A DNA stretch of 64,000 nucleotides, taken from the NCBI RefSeq assembly GCF_030848805.1, contig NW_027269815.1, positions 99,501 to 163,500 on the forward strand, read 5' to 3'. The DNA is from Temnothorax longispinosus (lineage: Eukaryota > Arthropoda > Insecta > Hymenoptera > Formicidae). The notes beneath the pieces were generated by a model. That model was not told the origin of the DNA. It saw only the letters and a program-made list of their open reading frames with translations, and did not search any database. Both the position numbers and the translations under genes were made by a program. Of the stretch, positions 30,408 to 39,780 are shown piece after piece. Positions within the stretch are counted from its first letter, which is position 1; each line of letters starts with the position of its first letter.

Positions 30408-32170
30408 AACGAGATTCCCACTGTCCCTATCTACTGGTGAGAGTAGACATGACTTACGGGAATAGCACTTACAGGGAACAGTGCTCACAGTGGCAAAGCG
30501 CTTCGGCGCCCACGTGCTGAGCGGAGTAGAGAAATGCGGCGTGTTGCTGCTAAGTACAGGGATAACTCTCGGGCGACGGTTTATGGTCGGAGTCATTCGC
30601 CTGTGACCCGATCATGCCGGTCAGCTCGTGATTCACGGGCCGTCCTCTAGGCGCGCTCGCATGTCTGTCTGGTAATTCCGAAATGGGGTAAAAGGGCTCA
30701 GTGGAGCCTTTGGGTGTCTCTTTTTGAGACGTGGCACACCCGGAGAGCTAGCTGGCCCGTCCCGACAGTGTTGCGAGTGAGAGGCGGTCCAAGGGCGTTC
30801 TGTTCTCCTACTGTGTTGTGCCACGCACGGCGGGAGAGTAGGGCGTCATAACACTTTTAGGTGTTAATAAAACGGTGGGTGACAACCCTCGATGGATTTT
30901 TTGAAAGCAACACGCCGCGGAAAACTTTAGTAGTATGAGTCGTCGGACTCGAAGTTTGGTTGCTTTGGAAAGCAACATGCCGCGAAAAACTTGCCAACAT
31001 CACGAGTCATAAGACTCAGTTTAGTTGCGTTTGGAAAGCAACACGCCGCGAAGAACTTGGCATCGTGAGACGTTGGACTCGGAGTGAAGCGCCGCGAGCG
31101 AGCTTGGTTTGCTCGGGGGTGTTGCCGTCGGCGGCGTCTCTGCCGTCGGCGGAAGCAACACGCCGCGTGAGTGCCCGCAAAGCAACACGCCGCTGAGCGA
31201 CACGCCGTCGGCGGAAGCAACACGCCGCGGGAAACTTTAAGTTTGGTTGCTGAACACCATCCAAAGCAACACGCGGCGCCGATCTTTTGAGGCCGGCGAT
31301 CTTTTTTGGGTCGTACAAAGTCATGGTCTACAGGACTGTTGAAGCGCAATACATGCTGTGCCGCAGCACTAAGCCTATCACAGTCAAGCCAAACTCTACC
31401 TCCATCGTGGTTCCCACCGTAAACTACGATTTGGCTCGGGCTTAGCCTTAGTCTTGGCCTTGGCCGTCGTAGGCTAACGAGTTAAGGCGATACGCGGGCT
31501 TCCCCCGGCCCGCGGACCCTCGGGCTGCTACCGGCTTTTTCCGGAGGGGGTGCGGGGGTTCTGGGGGGTGTGTGAGTGTGTGCGTGTCTATGTTTGTTTG
31601 CGTGTCCGTAGTTGTAACCGTCGGGTTTCAAAAATGCGGCCGGGTGTCGATGGATATTTCTCGAAGACTAACCAAGTGGGGAGTAGTAGCCCCACGACCG
31701 TAGGATGCGGTCATGTTAGTACCTGACCTCTGCGGCGTAATAAATGGTAAGTTCTGGCCTAGCGCCAGTAAAGTCCATGTGAAACCGCATGTTTAATGTG
31801 GGAGAACCGCTGTCCGTGTCCGGGCGGAGCCTATTCGGGAGTTAAAGTCGGCCTCCCCGGGCGCATGTGTGGAGGATTAGCTGATCACTATTTCCTCATA
31901 TCCTGCTAGTGGGAAGATATACTGGCAACGTCTAGCCCGAACTTTGAGTGGGCGGTGTCTCGGAGCATACGTGCTCAATCAGTAGGGGTGACGTTAAACC
32001 TTTAGCATCAAATTACATAACCTTTTTATAGAGTCACGTCTGCATGAATAGGGCTGATCACCCGACAAGCTGCTTCTCAGCTTTCATGCAGTTTAACTAT
32101 GGCTTTGAAACGGCGGGGATAAATGCCCATACGCGTATGGGCTGCCATGATGGCCGAACCGTCGTAACAA
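29600..32170 (+). mobile_element. Probable 5' region of the R1-type LINE
   Basis: About 2.5 kb of GC-rich sequence without a convincing ORF precedes ORF1. The motif AAGCAACACGCCGCG or a close variant recurs about seven times between 30905 and 31275. A TAGTACTACC-type G/C block lies at 30310-30330. The exact start of the LINE is not visible; the 29600 border is set by the end of element 2. Its assignment to the LINE is inference from position. Confidence 0.45.
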
Positions 32171-32254
32171 TTGAATCGATGCCGTACGAAAAACGCAAAA
32201 AACACCCCCAACCCGGACGGACAAAAAACTGTTGACAAAAAGGCAAAAACAGAA

Positions 32255-33793
32255 ATGGACAAGGCTTCGGATACGGACAAGACTGTGACTAAGACAATGA
32301 CAACCAGTGATAAGGTGCTTGGGCAAAAGGCGATTACAAAGGCAGTGACGGTGGCACTGTCCAAAGTTGACTCGAAGGTCTCGGAGAAGACACCCACGCA
32401 TGAAGGTCTTAAAAAGTGGGCGAACACACAGACGCTAGACGAAACAGGGACAAAACTGACGGACGAAGAGAGTTTGGTGGGTGACCCGCTTCAGCGTACG
32501 TTCCCACGTAGTGGGAAGTTGAAAAGGAGCTCGCTTGGCTCCCAGACGTCTATTAGGGACACGCAGAGTGAGTCAAATGAAGCTGTAGGAAGAGGTATGG
32601 CCAGAGGGACGTACCAGCTGCGGGCGAACTCGGTCTTGCCCATGCTGGGTGACCGTGAGAGCGTGAACGACAGCGAGTCTGACGACGATGATGTGTTTGT
32701 TCGGGACGGTGCGGCAAAAAGAGAGATGTTGGCTGCTGGCGCGATGCATGACATCCGACTTAAGTTAAAGAGCATTTTGTCGGACCCCAATGCCAAATTC
32801 AACAAGTCGGCGGCACAAAAGGTTACTGCGCTGTTCAGCGAGACCAACAAGCTGATAATGGAGTTGGGGTGCGAAAATACGTTTTTGAGGGGTCGTCTGG
32901 CGGAGAGGTCGGAGACAAACAGACCACCGCCAGCGACGTTTGCTGACGTGGTGAACGGGCAGAAGGAGCCTCGTCGCAAGACCGAGGCGGGGGCCTCTGC
33001 GGTGCCGGAACCGAGCAAGGCAAGACCACGTGATAGGGATTTCTCGGTGGTCGTGGCCAGTAAGGCCGAAAAGGGTAGATCGGTGGACGAGGTGAGAAAG
33101 ACGCTGCTGGAGGCGATTGACCCGGTAGCGTCTAACATTAGAATAAAAAATGTTAGAAAGACTAGAGACGGCAGAGTCGTAATACAGGCACATTCGAAGG
33201 AGGATGTGGATAAATTAGTCGCCAATCAGACGATTAGGGAGAAGGGGCTTACGGCGGCTCTGCCGGCGGCCAGAAAGCTTTGTATAATTTTGTATGACGT
33301 GCCCAGGGGGTTGGAGGTCGATGGTGTCCGCCAAGCGATAGCTAGGCAAAACCCGGAGCTCCTCCAAGGGGTAGGGGAGAGAACTTATCTGGAGAAAGTC
33401 GTATTCCGGTTTAAGCTGGGTAAAGGTGACGAAGAGACGGTCAATTGGGTAGCAGAGGTGACGCCTGGTATGAGTGATAGTTTTAAGAAGGCGTCGCGCA
33501 TTTATGTAGGCTGGAGGAGCTGTAGGGTCGCGGATTTTACGTCGTTGACCAAATGCTACAGATATCTGGATCTGGGTCATGTCGCGAAATACTGCAAAGC
33601 GGCGAAGGATACTTGTTCCCACTGCGGCTTCGACGGCCATCGACAGGACAAGTGTCCAAACGCGACAGGGCCGAAAATATGCGCGGTCTGCAAAAGACGG
33701 GGACGGCCGGCGAGTCATGCGGTTAACGATAGGGGGTGCCCCTCGTATAAAGTAGCCAGGGACAGGTATGCGGGCACCATCGACAATGGCTAG
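32255..33793 (+). CDS. R1-clade LINE ORF1 (gag-like, CCHC knuckles)
   Basis: An open frame runs from a TAA at 32165 to 33793; the first ATG is 32255 (MDKASDTDK), about 512 codons. It has a charged N-terminus, a central region around ASNIRIKNVRKTRDGRVVIQ typical of R1/TRAS/Waldo ORF1, then three knuckles. The first, CYRYLDLGHVAKYC, has Tyr where the second Cys is expected. The second is CSHCGFDGHRQDKC; the third, CAVCKRRGRPASHAVNDRGC, is extended. It overlaps ORF2 by 26 bp. The product would package the LINE RNA. Confidence 0.8.
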   Translation: MDKASDTDKTVTKTMTTSDKVLGQKAITKAVTVALSKVDSKVSEKTPTHEGLKKWANTQTLDETGTKLTDEESLVGDPLQRTFPRSGKLKRSSLGSQTSIRDTQSESNEAVGRGMARGTYQLRANSVLPMLGDRESVNDSESDDDDVFVRDGAAKREMLAAGAMHDIRLKLKSILSDPNAKFNKSAAQKVTALFSETNKLIMELGCENTFLRGRLAERSETNRPPPATFADVVNGQKEPRRKTEAGASAVPEPSKARPRDRDFSVVVASKAEKGRSVDEVRKTLLEAIDPVASNIRIKNVRKTRDGRVVIQAHSKEDVDKLVANQTIREKGLTAALPAARKLCIILYDVPRGLEVDGVRQAIARQNPELLQGVGERTYLEKVVFRFKLGKGDEETVNWVAEVTPGMSDSFKKASRIYVGWRSCRVADFTSLTKCYRYLDLGHVAKYCKAAKDTCSHCGFDGHRQDKCPNATGPKICAVCKRRGRPASHAVNDRGCPSYKVARDRYAGTIDNG

Positions 33794-34421
33794 GCAGGAC
33801 TCACAGGGTGTCTCGAGTATGAATGTGGTACAGTGTAATTGTCAAAGAGCGTATGCGGTAATGTGTGATCTAGGTGAAATGTTGTGTGAACGTAGAGTGA
33901 GTGTGGCACTGCTGCAGGAACCGTATGTGAAGGATGGAAGAATAGTTGGACTCCCGCTACGGATGGATGTGATTGTGAGTGAGAGCGAGTATGTCAAAGC
34001 AGCAGTGGTGGTGAATGATCCCAGTCTCGATGTGTTGTGTGTAAGGGAGTGCTCGGATGAGTATGGCGTGTGTGTATGGCTGAAGGGAGACTTCGGCGAA
34101 ATGTATGTGGTGTCCGTGTATTGCCGGTTCGGTGAGGACATCGAGCCGTACCTGGCGTACATGGACAGGGTGCGAATGGCAACCAGAGGAAAGTGCTGGT
34201 GGGTATGGATGCGAATGCCGTCCCTCCTTTATGGTACAGTAAGGGTAGGGGCGGCAGTAGAGAAAGTGAAATGCGTGGCAGAGTGCTTGAGGAGTGGATT
34301 GTTACGAACGGTATGATTGTGTTGAATGAGCCGAGCGAGAGTTACACGTTTAGCAGACCCAATGGGGAAAGCGACATTGATGTGACTCTCGTAAGCGATG
34401 CGTTTGGGGGGTGCCAGTTTG
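33768..34421 (+). pseudogene. R1-clade LINE ORF2, left part (endonuclease)
   Basis: The ATG at 33768 overlaps ORF1. The frame encodes an APE-type endonuclease: VVQCNCQRAY, ALLQEPYV with the catalytic Glu, then after a frameshift near 34190 GMDANAVPPLW and SDIDVTLVSD. It breaks at 34421 where the Merlin element sits. It resumes after 39780 with SDHNVLL, which supplies the endonuclease His. Confidence 0.8.
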
Positions 34422-34690
34422 GGTAATTATTTAGTTTAGGGGCCTCACCTCAAATCTCGATGTAAATATGCTCAATCGACGCGTTTTTGTACGAAACGAA
34501 AGAATCTGGCAGAAAAAAAGTGTCGCTCTGCCCCGCGACGCGAGATATTAAACGTTAAAGTTGACAGGAATCAGGTTATGATTCCTGTCATATCGACGAC
34601 ATGTAGCAACACTGAACGTGCCCTGCGGCCACATGCGCATGCTCAGTGGTCGCACGCGCATGTAAAACTGCGCCAATTTTAAATGAATCA

Positions 34691-35122
34691 ATCGTGCAGA
34701 ATAACCAAGCATCTCGATTCAAGCAGTTAGGTCTCACGCTGGGAGTTTCATTAGTTTAATTATGCGTGGGAAGCACACACACACACACGAAGGGGGGGTG
34801 CGAGGAGGGGCTTTCGGCCCCCCCTCTCCCGCACCCACCTCGTCGGTAGGCAGCGTGGACCTCGCTTTACAACATAAAGTACATGCTAAGTTGTAAAACG
34901 AAATTATAAAGTACATGCATGGGGGAGGGTGCAGGGAAGAAAAGCCTTTCTGTTCACGTGCGCTCACGCATGTAAGCCCCCTTGCACCCCTCCATGCATG
35001 TGCTTTATAATTTCGCTTTACAACTTAGCATGTACTTTATGTTGTAAAGCGAGGTCCACGCTGCCTACCGACGGGGTGGGTGCGGGGGAGGGGGGGGGCC
35101 GAAGGACCCCCTTGCACCCCCC

Positions 35123-35153
<31 letters not shown>

Positions 35154-35236
35154 CTTCCCACGCATAATTAAACTAATGAAACTCCCAGCGTGAGACCTAA
35201 ATGCTTGAATCGAGATGCTTGGTTATTCTGCACGAT
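34691..35236. mobile_element. Snapback element A
   Basis: A palindrome of about 546 bp has ends ATCGTGCAGAATAACCAAGC and arms that contain TTAGGTCTCACGCTGGGAG, an ACAC run, a G-rich block and CGCTTTACAACATAAAGTAC. The unique spacer of about 55 bp (around 34935-34990) includes CTTTCTGTTCACGTGCGC. No coding capacity. Confidence 0.85.
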
Positions 35237-35240
35237 GTAA

Positions 35241-35366
35241 CTGTTTAATGATTTTCGTTAAAGTAGGGCACATACACACGTGTGTATGCCCTGCTTTATA
35301 GAAGTTGTGATTTTCGTTAAAGCAGGGCACACACACACACGTGTGTATGCCCTGCTTTATAGAAGT
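35241..35366. repeat. Two tandem hairpin units, about 64 bp
   Basis: GATTTTCGTTAAAGYAGGGC and its partner GCCCTGCTTTATAGAAGTTG occur twice around ACACGTGTGT centres. Each unit is itself an inverted repeat. Confidence 0.7.
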
Positions 35367-35370
35367 TGTG

Positions 35371-35392
35371 ATTAATTTAATTATGCGTGGGA

Positions 35393-35455
<63 letters not shown>

Positions 35456-35820
35456 GGGGGTGCGAGGGGGGCCTTCGGCCCCCCTCCCCCGCACTCACCC
35501 CGTCGGTAGGCAGCGTGGACCTCGCTTTACAACATAAAGTACATGCTAAGTTGTAAAGCGAAATTATAAAGCATATGCATGGAGGGGTGCAAGGGGGCTT
35601 ACATGCGTGAGCGCACGTGAACAGAAAGGCTTTTCTCCCCTGCACCCTCCCCCATGCATGTACTCTATAATTTTGTTTTACAACTTAGCATGTACTTTAT
35701 GTTGTAAAGCGAGGTCCACGCTGCCTACCGACGGGATGGGTGCAAGAGAGGGGGGGCCGAAGGCCCCCCTCGCACCCCCCGTGTGTGTGTGTGTGCTTCC
35801 CACGCATAATTAAACTAATA
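35371..35820. mobile_element. Snapback element B, spacer inverted relative to A
   Basis: Same arms as snapback A, starting TTAATTATGCGTGGGAAGC, with a (CA)n tract of about 58 bp in the left arm. The spacer reads CTTACATGCGTGAGCGCACG, the reverse complement of the spacer in A. Confidence 0.85.
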
Positions 35821-36384
35821 GCGAGGTCCACGCTGCCTCCCCCGCACCCGCCCCGCCGCACAGTGGGGCGAATCTATCAAAAACCGGATATTGGACGAAA
35901 AAATGAAAAACGTATAATTCAAATTTTGACGAGATTTTATGTTAATATATATCCTAAACTATAAATAAATGTACTTATAATTGATTTTATCCTTTGTTAT
36001 TTCCTCAAAATGATCTGATAAAGTATAACATTTTCGTAAATACTGAAATTCTAGTAATTCGATAGGTTACTTTCTAAAGTCTCCGCCGAAAGTATAACTG
36101 CGAATATTAGTTAAATGCCTATCAGAACTTATTTATTAGGGTTCAAAAAACATATTTATTTTAGTTTTATGTTATTTGAGTACTATTATATATTAATAAA
36201 TATTCACGACATATTCGACTATTAAAATTTTCTTACTTTAATATTCAAACAGGAAGAAAGTTTGTGGATTAGAATGGATTAAGGTTTGCTCTGCGCCATT
36301 TGATAGGGCAAAGTGTCTAGTTTTTGGCCATATATGATCATTCATCCCCTTTCGTCCCTCTTTTTGAGATAATTGACCTCAAAG

Positions 36385-36452
36385 TTCACTCGACATGGTC
36401 GAACGTCGTCCATGAATAACTCAATGGACGACGTTTAATCATGTCGAGTGAA
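36385..36452. repeat. Short inverted repeat
   Basis: TTCACTCGACATG pairs with CATGTCGAGTGAA, and ACGTCGTCCAT with ATGGACGACGT, around a short loop. From 35830 to 36680 nothing else is supported beyond AT-rich DNA. Confidence 0.6.
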
Positions 36453-36683
36453 TATGGATGTCTATTTTCTCATAAAAAAAAGACGAAGGGGGATATATAA
36501 TTTGTTTAATTATTGCTATTTTATAACGATTAATTTCATCCATATTTTATAACAAATAATTACATTAATTAATATAATAGCAATATGATAAATATTATTG
36601 GATAAATGTATTTGGAGTACTGCGCATTCTGTAAATCCATGGGCCAATAAGATTGCTCTACGTTAAATTATTTGTTCTCCTCG

Positions 36684-36732
36684 AGGGGGGTGGGGAGGGG
36701 AGGGGAGGGAGGAGGGAGGGGGAGGGGGAGGA
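36684..36732 (+). promoter_or_regulatory. G-rich tract (quadruplex-capable) upstream of an ORF
   Basis: The plus strand holds nine or more runs of three to five G separated by single A or T. They are about 210 bp upstream of the 36939 start codon in otherwise AT-rich DNA. It could be promoter-proximal or a microsatellite-like purine tract. Confidence 0.4.
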
Positions 36733-36938
36733 AATAAAAACAGCGGAGATAAGAACTTTTCGTCAGTCTTTCTCGATCAGTAGTTGATTAAAGACTTTTT
36801 GATTTTGAAAGTTTTCGTTTTTGTCGAAGTTTTTGTCGTTGCTTTATACAATTCACTTTGCGTCCTTTTCAGGATACAGTGAAAAATATATAGAATATAT
36901 AAAATATATAGAAGATTATACTTTAACACGCTCGCAAA

Positions 36939-37577
36939 ATGGAAAATTTCCGAACAAATCGTCAACTTTTTAATTGTATGCGTGCAAATAATCTTGATTT
37001 ATTAAATTATGAGGCTTTAATAAGCCACATAATATCATGTATTGATACTGAATTACCCAAAATCGCGTTGGAAGCATTAAAACAAAAAATCATAAATTTC
37101 ACGAAGAATTTAAAGTCAAAATGGATAGCTAGCCATTACGATTACAACAGATTTATTGCAAAGCATGAAAGTTGGTTAAATTGTGAATTTTCTTTTCCGA
37201 ACGAAGTACTGAATTTAATTTCTACTTCTTCACGTACGCGTATGCCTCTTAATAGATCAAAGAGTTTCGTAGAATGTTCCGAACGACATAAAAGAAAGAG
37301 AACTGAGGAAGTACGGAATAATACGGAAATGACTGATTTTATTGTTCGGAAAAAGTTAAAATCCGATGACGCGCTATTTATATATAATTTTATCCAGAGA
37401 CATCCCGAACATGTCAAAAAGATTAAACAATTCTGTGAAGAAATTAAAAATAAAACAGATTTGATTGATAGGGATTGCATTAAGTACGACTTCAAAAAAT
37501 GGAGGTTCTATATTCGGCATGTATGTATGTATGTATGTATGTCTACGATTTTCTTTAAAACTACTGGACGGATTTAA
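36939..37577 (+). CDS. Unrecognised 212-codon ORF inside Merlin
   Basis: MENFRTNRQLFNCMRANNLD begins an AT-rich, lysine/asparagine-rich protein. Residues about 105-125 contain NRSKSFVECSERHKRKRTEE, a basic patch that resembles a motif of transposon-encoded insect proteins. The last 18 codons run into a GTAT microsatellite and a generic repeat (ACTACTGGACGGATT), so the natural end was probably near residue 194 or at a lost splice site. It has no known domain and is not needed for Merlin transposition. It could be captured cargo or a nested-element gene. Confidence 0.45.
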   Translation: MENFRTNRQLFNCMRANNLDLLNYEALISHIISCIDTELPKIALEALKQKIINFTKNLKSKWIASHYDYNRFIAKHESWLNCEFSFPNEVLNLISTSSRTRMPLNRSKSFVECSERHKRKRTEEVRNNTEMTDFIVRKKLKSDDALFIYNFIQRHPEHVKKIKQFCEEIKNKTDLIDRDCIKYDFKKWRFYIRHVCMYVCMSTIFFKTTGRI

Positions 37578-38001
37578 ATGCGGTTTTCACTGTCCTATAG
37601 AGCAATTCTCTAGGAAGGTTTTAGTACATAAAATATCGCGCTAGAACATCAGGGTACGGAGCAGTAAGGAAATATGCGATAATAATTATTCATATTAATT
37701 TAATAAAGCACTAAAAAAGTATAAAATAAAAAATTTTTTTTTTAAATAGAACCGATTTTTAAAAAAAAACTAAAAAGTATTTAAAAAATTAAAAAATCAT
37801 TTATGCGCTTTATGAAAAATTGTTAATTAAATAATTTTGATTTCATACACTAAATGTATAATAATCGTACATTATTTATGTCAAGTTTCAAGTCATTTCA
37901 TTGAAAAATGTAGAAGTTATAAGCAAATGACCGAAAAATGAGGCGTTCGCCCCACTGTGCGCCGGTAGGCAGCGTGGACCTCGCTTTACAACTTAAAGTA
38001 T

Positions 38002-38233
38002 ATGCAAGTTGTAAACCGAATAATGTTAGGTATAATAGAATTTAGGTATGCAACATATTGTCAGGATAAGCTATTAGATTTATTAATCCAGCATGGTGTT
38101 CTAACATTTACAATTAAATATAGTGAATGTGATAATGACATTGATACTGATAAACAAACATTAATGTACCGATGTAGAAAACGGTACTACGTAAAAAATG
38201 AGCACAAAAAACGTATCTCTAAGCAGTGCTGGT
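38002..38233 (+). pseudogene. Inverted duplicate of Merlin transposase N-terminus
   Basis: Plus-strand text IIEFRYATYCQDKLLDLLIQ, then MYRCRKRYYVKNEHKKR, repeats the N-terminal part found on the minus strand at 39380-39190. There are several substitutions, including loss of one cysteine of the CxxC pair (YSECDND). It overlaps the stop codon of the main gene copy. To its left, 37950-38000 repeats a snapback arm piece. Confidence 0.75.
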
Positions 38234-39433
38234 ACTTGGTTCGTCATCAGATGCTTCTGGCTGGTCCTCAAAAGTGGTTGTCGGAGGATATAATTCTGCG
38301 ATGACATCAAAGAAGATTTCTATGCGCTCCAAGCGGCTATAGGCGCGTTTGAAGAGATATTCGCTCAAATATCCAAGGACATGATCCTCCCTGGTTCCAT
38401 ACCTTGGGATATTTCCGCGAACTTCTCTCCAAACACGCTCTATATGCTGCGTATGCGCGCCTGTAGATTTAAAAAATGTATCAGAACAATATACAAATAA
38501 ACAGTAATAATATAGTTAACTATGGCAAAAAGTTCTCACCAGTTTCAGGATCGACGAAATTATATGAGTGGTTTACTGTCAGATGTTGGAAGCCTTTATT
38601 GTTTAAACAATTATAGGACTTCCAACAATCTGACATGATGGTGGTGCCTGGCAATATCCACTCTTTGATACACGCCAGAAGTGTCTCTTCAGTTCGATCC
38701 TGTACTGGCACGATAAAAATCTTCTTTGTGCCTCGCTCATATACTCCGAAAATCCATTGACCTTTTACGAGCCGACCACGATTGTATTTTCTTTTTTCAA
38801 TTTTTGCTTCATCGATTTCTACTATGCATCCTGGGCCACCAAGTTTCTCACTATGTTTTTCAGCCCAGAACACAGACCTGTAAGAAGAAATAATATTATT
38901 AATATTTTGTTTTATACATTTTACATGTGTGTATGTGTGTGTGTGCGCGTGCGTGCGGCGTGCGTGCGTACGTGCATGCGTGTATTTATGAAAATATGTT
39001 AAAATATAATTACCTCTCGGCAAAAATTGAACCAGTCAACAATCGTGGTCGACGAAACGCCAGTTTCATCTTGCGTGTCATCTTGACGTGGATGTTTTAT
39101 CATTAGAAAGCAGGCAACAATTTTACATATTGTTGCCACGTCAAGATGACTTTTTCCGAACCAAGTACCAGCTTTGCCACTTTTCTTAAAATTGCACTGC
39201 TTCGAGACACGTTTCTTGTGCTCATTTTTTACGTAGTACCGTTTTCTACATCGGTACATTAAAGTTTCTTTATCAATATCAATGTCACTACCACATTCAC
39301 TACATTTAATTGTAGATGTTAGAACACCATGCTGGATTAAAAAATCTATTAACTTATCATGACAATATGTCAGATGCCCGAATTCTATTAAGCTTAACAT
39401 AATTGCGTGGCAACGTGGTGTGCAATTTCGCAT
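38219..39433 (-). pseudogene. Merlin transposase (IS1595-like DDE), three exons, one frameshift
   Basis: Exons are 39433-39014, 38877-38540 and 38460-38219, all with GT-AG borders. The N-terminus has a CSECGSD...YRCRKR zinc-ribbon-like part. The catalytic core has VEIDEAK for the first Asp, MSDCWKSYN for the second and HIERVWREVR for the Glu. NHSYNFVDPETG spans the second intron. The joined length is 1000 nt, so it is out of frame. A single extra base at the start of exon 2 (GTCTGTGTTCTGG) explains it. Stop TAG at 38219-38221. Confidence 0.85.
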
Positions 39434-39780
39434 CTAACAGTAATGCTATTGTTGCGCTTCATTTGTTTTATATAGTTTTTTTTAAATACATATTTAAAAC
39501 TAGCGCAGTTTTGCATGCGCGTGCGGCCACTGAGCATGCGCATGTGGCCACAGGGCATGTTCGTAGTCGCCAGTAGTCGCTACAGCTCGTCGGTATGACA
39601 GGAATCATATGTTAAATAACCTGATTCCTGTCAACTTTAACGTTTAATATCTCGCGTCGCGGGGCAGAGCGACACTTTTTTCTGCCAGATTCTTTCGTTT
39701 CGTACAAAAACGCGTCGATTGAGCATAATTACATCGAGATTTGAGGTGAGGCCCCTAAACTAAATAATTACCCCAGTTTG

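Larger units (their letters stand above)
34422..39772. mobile_element. Merlin DNA transposon, 5.35 kb, long TIRs
   Basis: Perfect 8-bp duplications CCAGTTTG (34414-34421, 39773-39780) flank ends that read GGTAATTATTTAGTTTAGGG inward. They stay inverted-repetitive for about 260 bp. Merlin (IS1016/IS1595-related) elements make 8-9-bp duplications, which fits. The decayed transposase lies on the minus strand near the right end. The left half is filled with snapback repeats and an unrelated ORF, making the element a composite. Confidence 0.9.
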
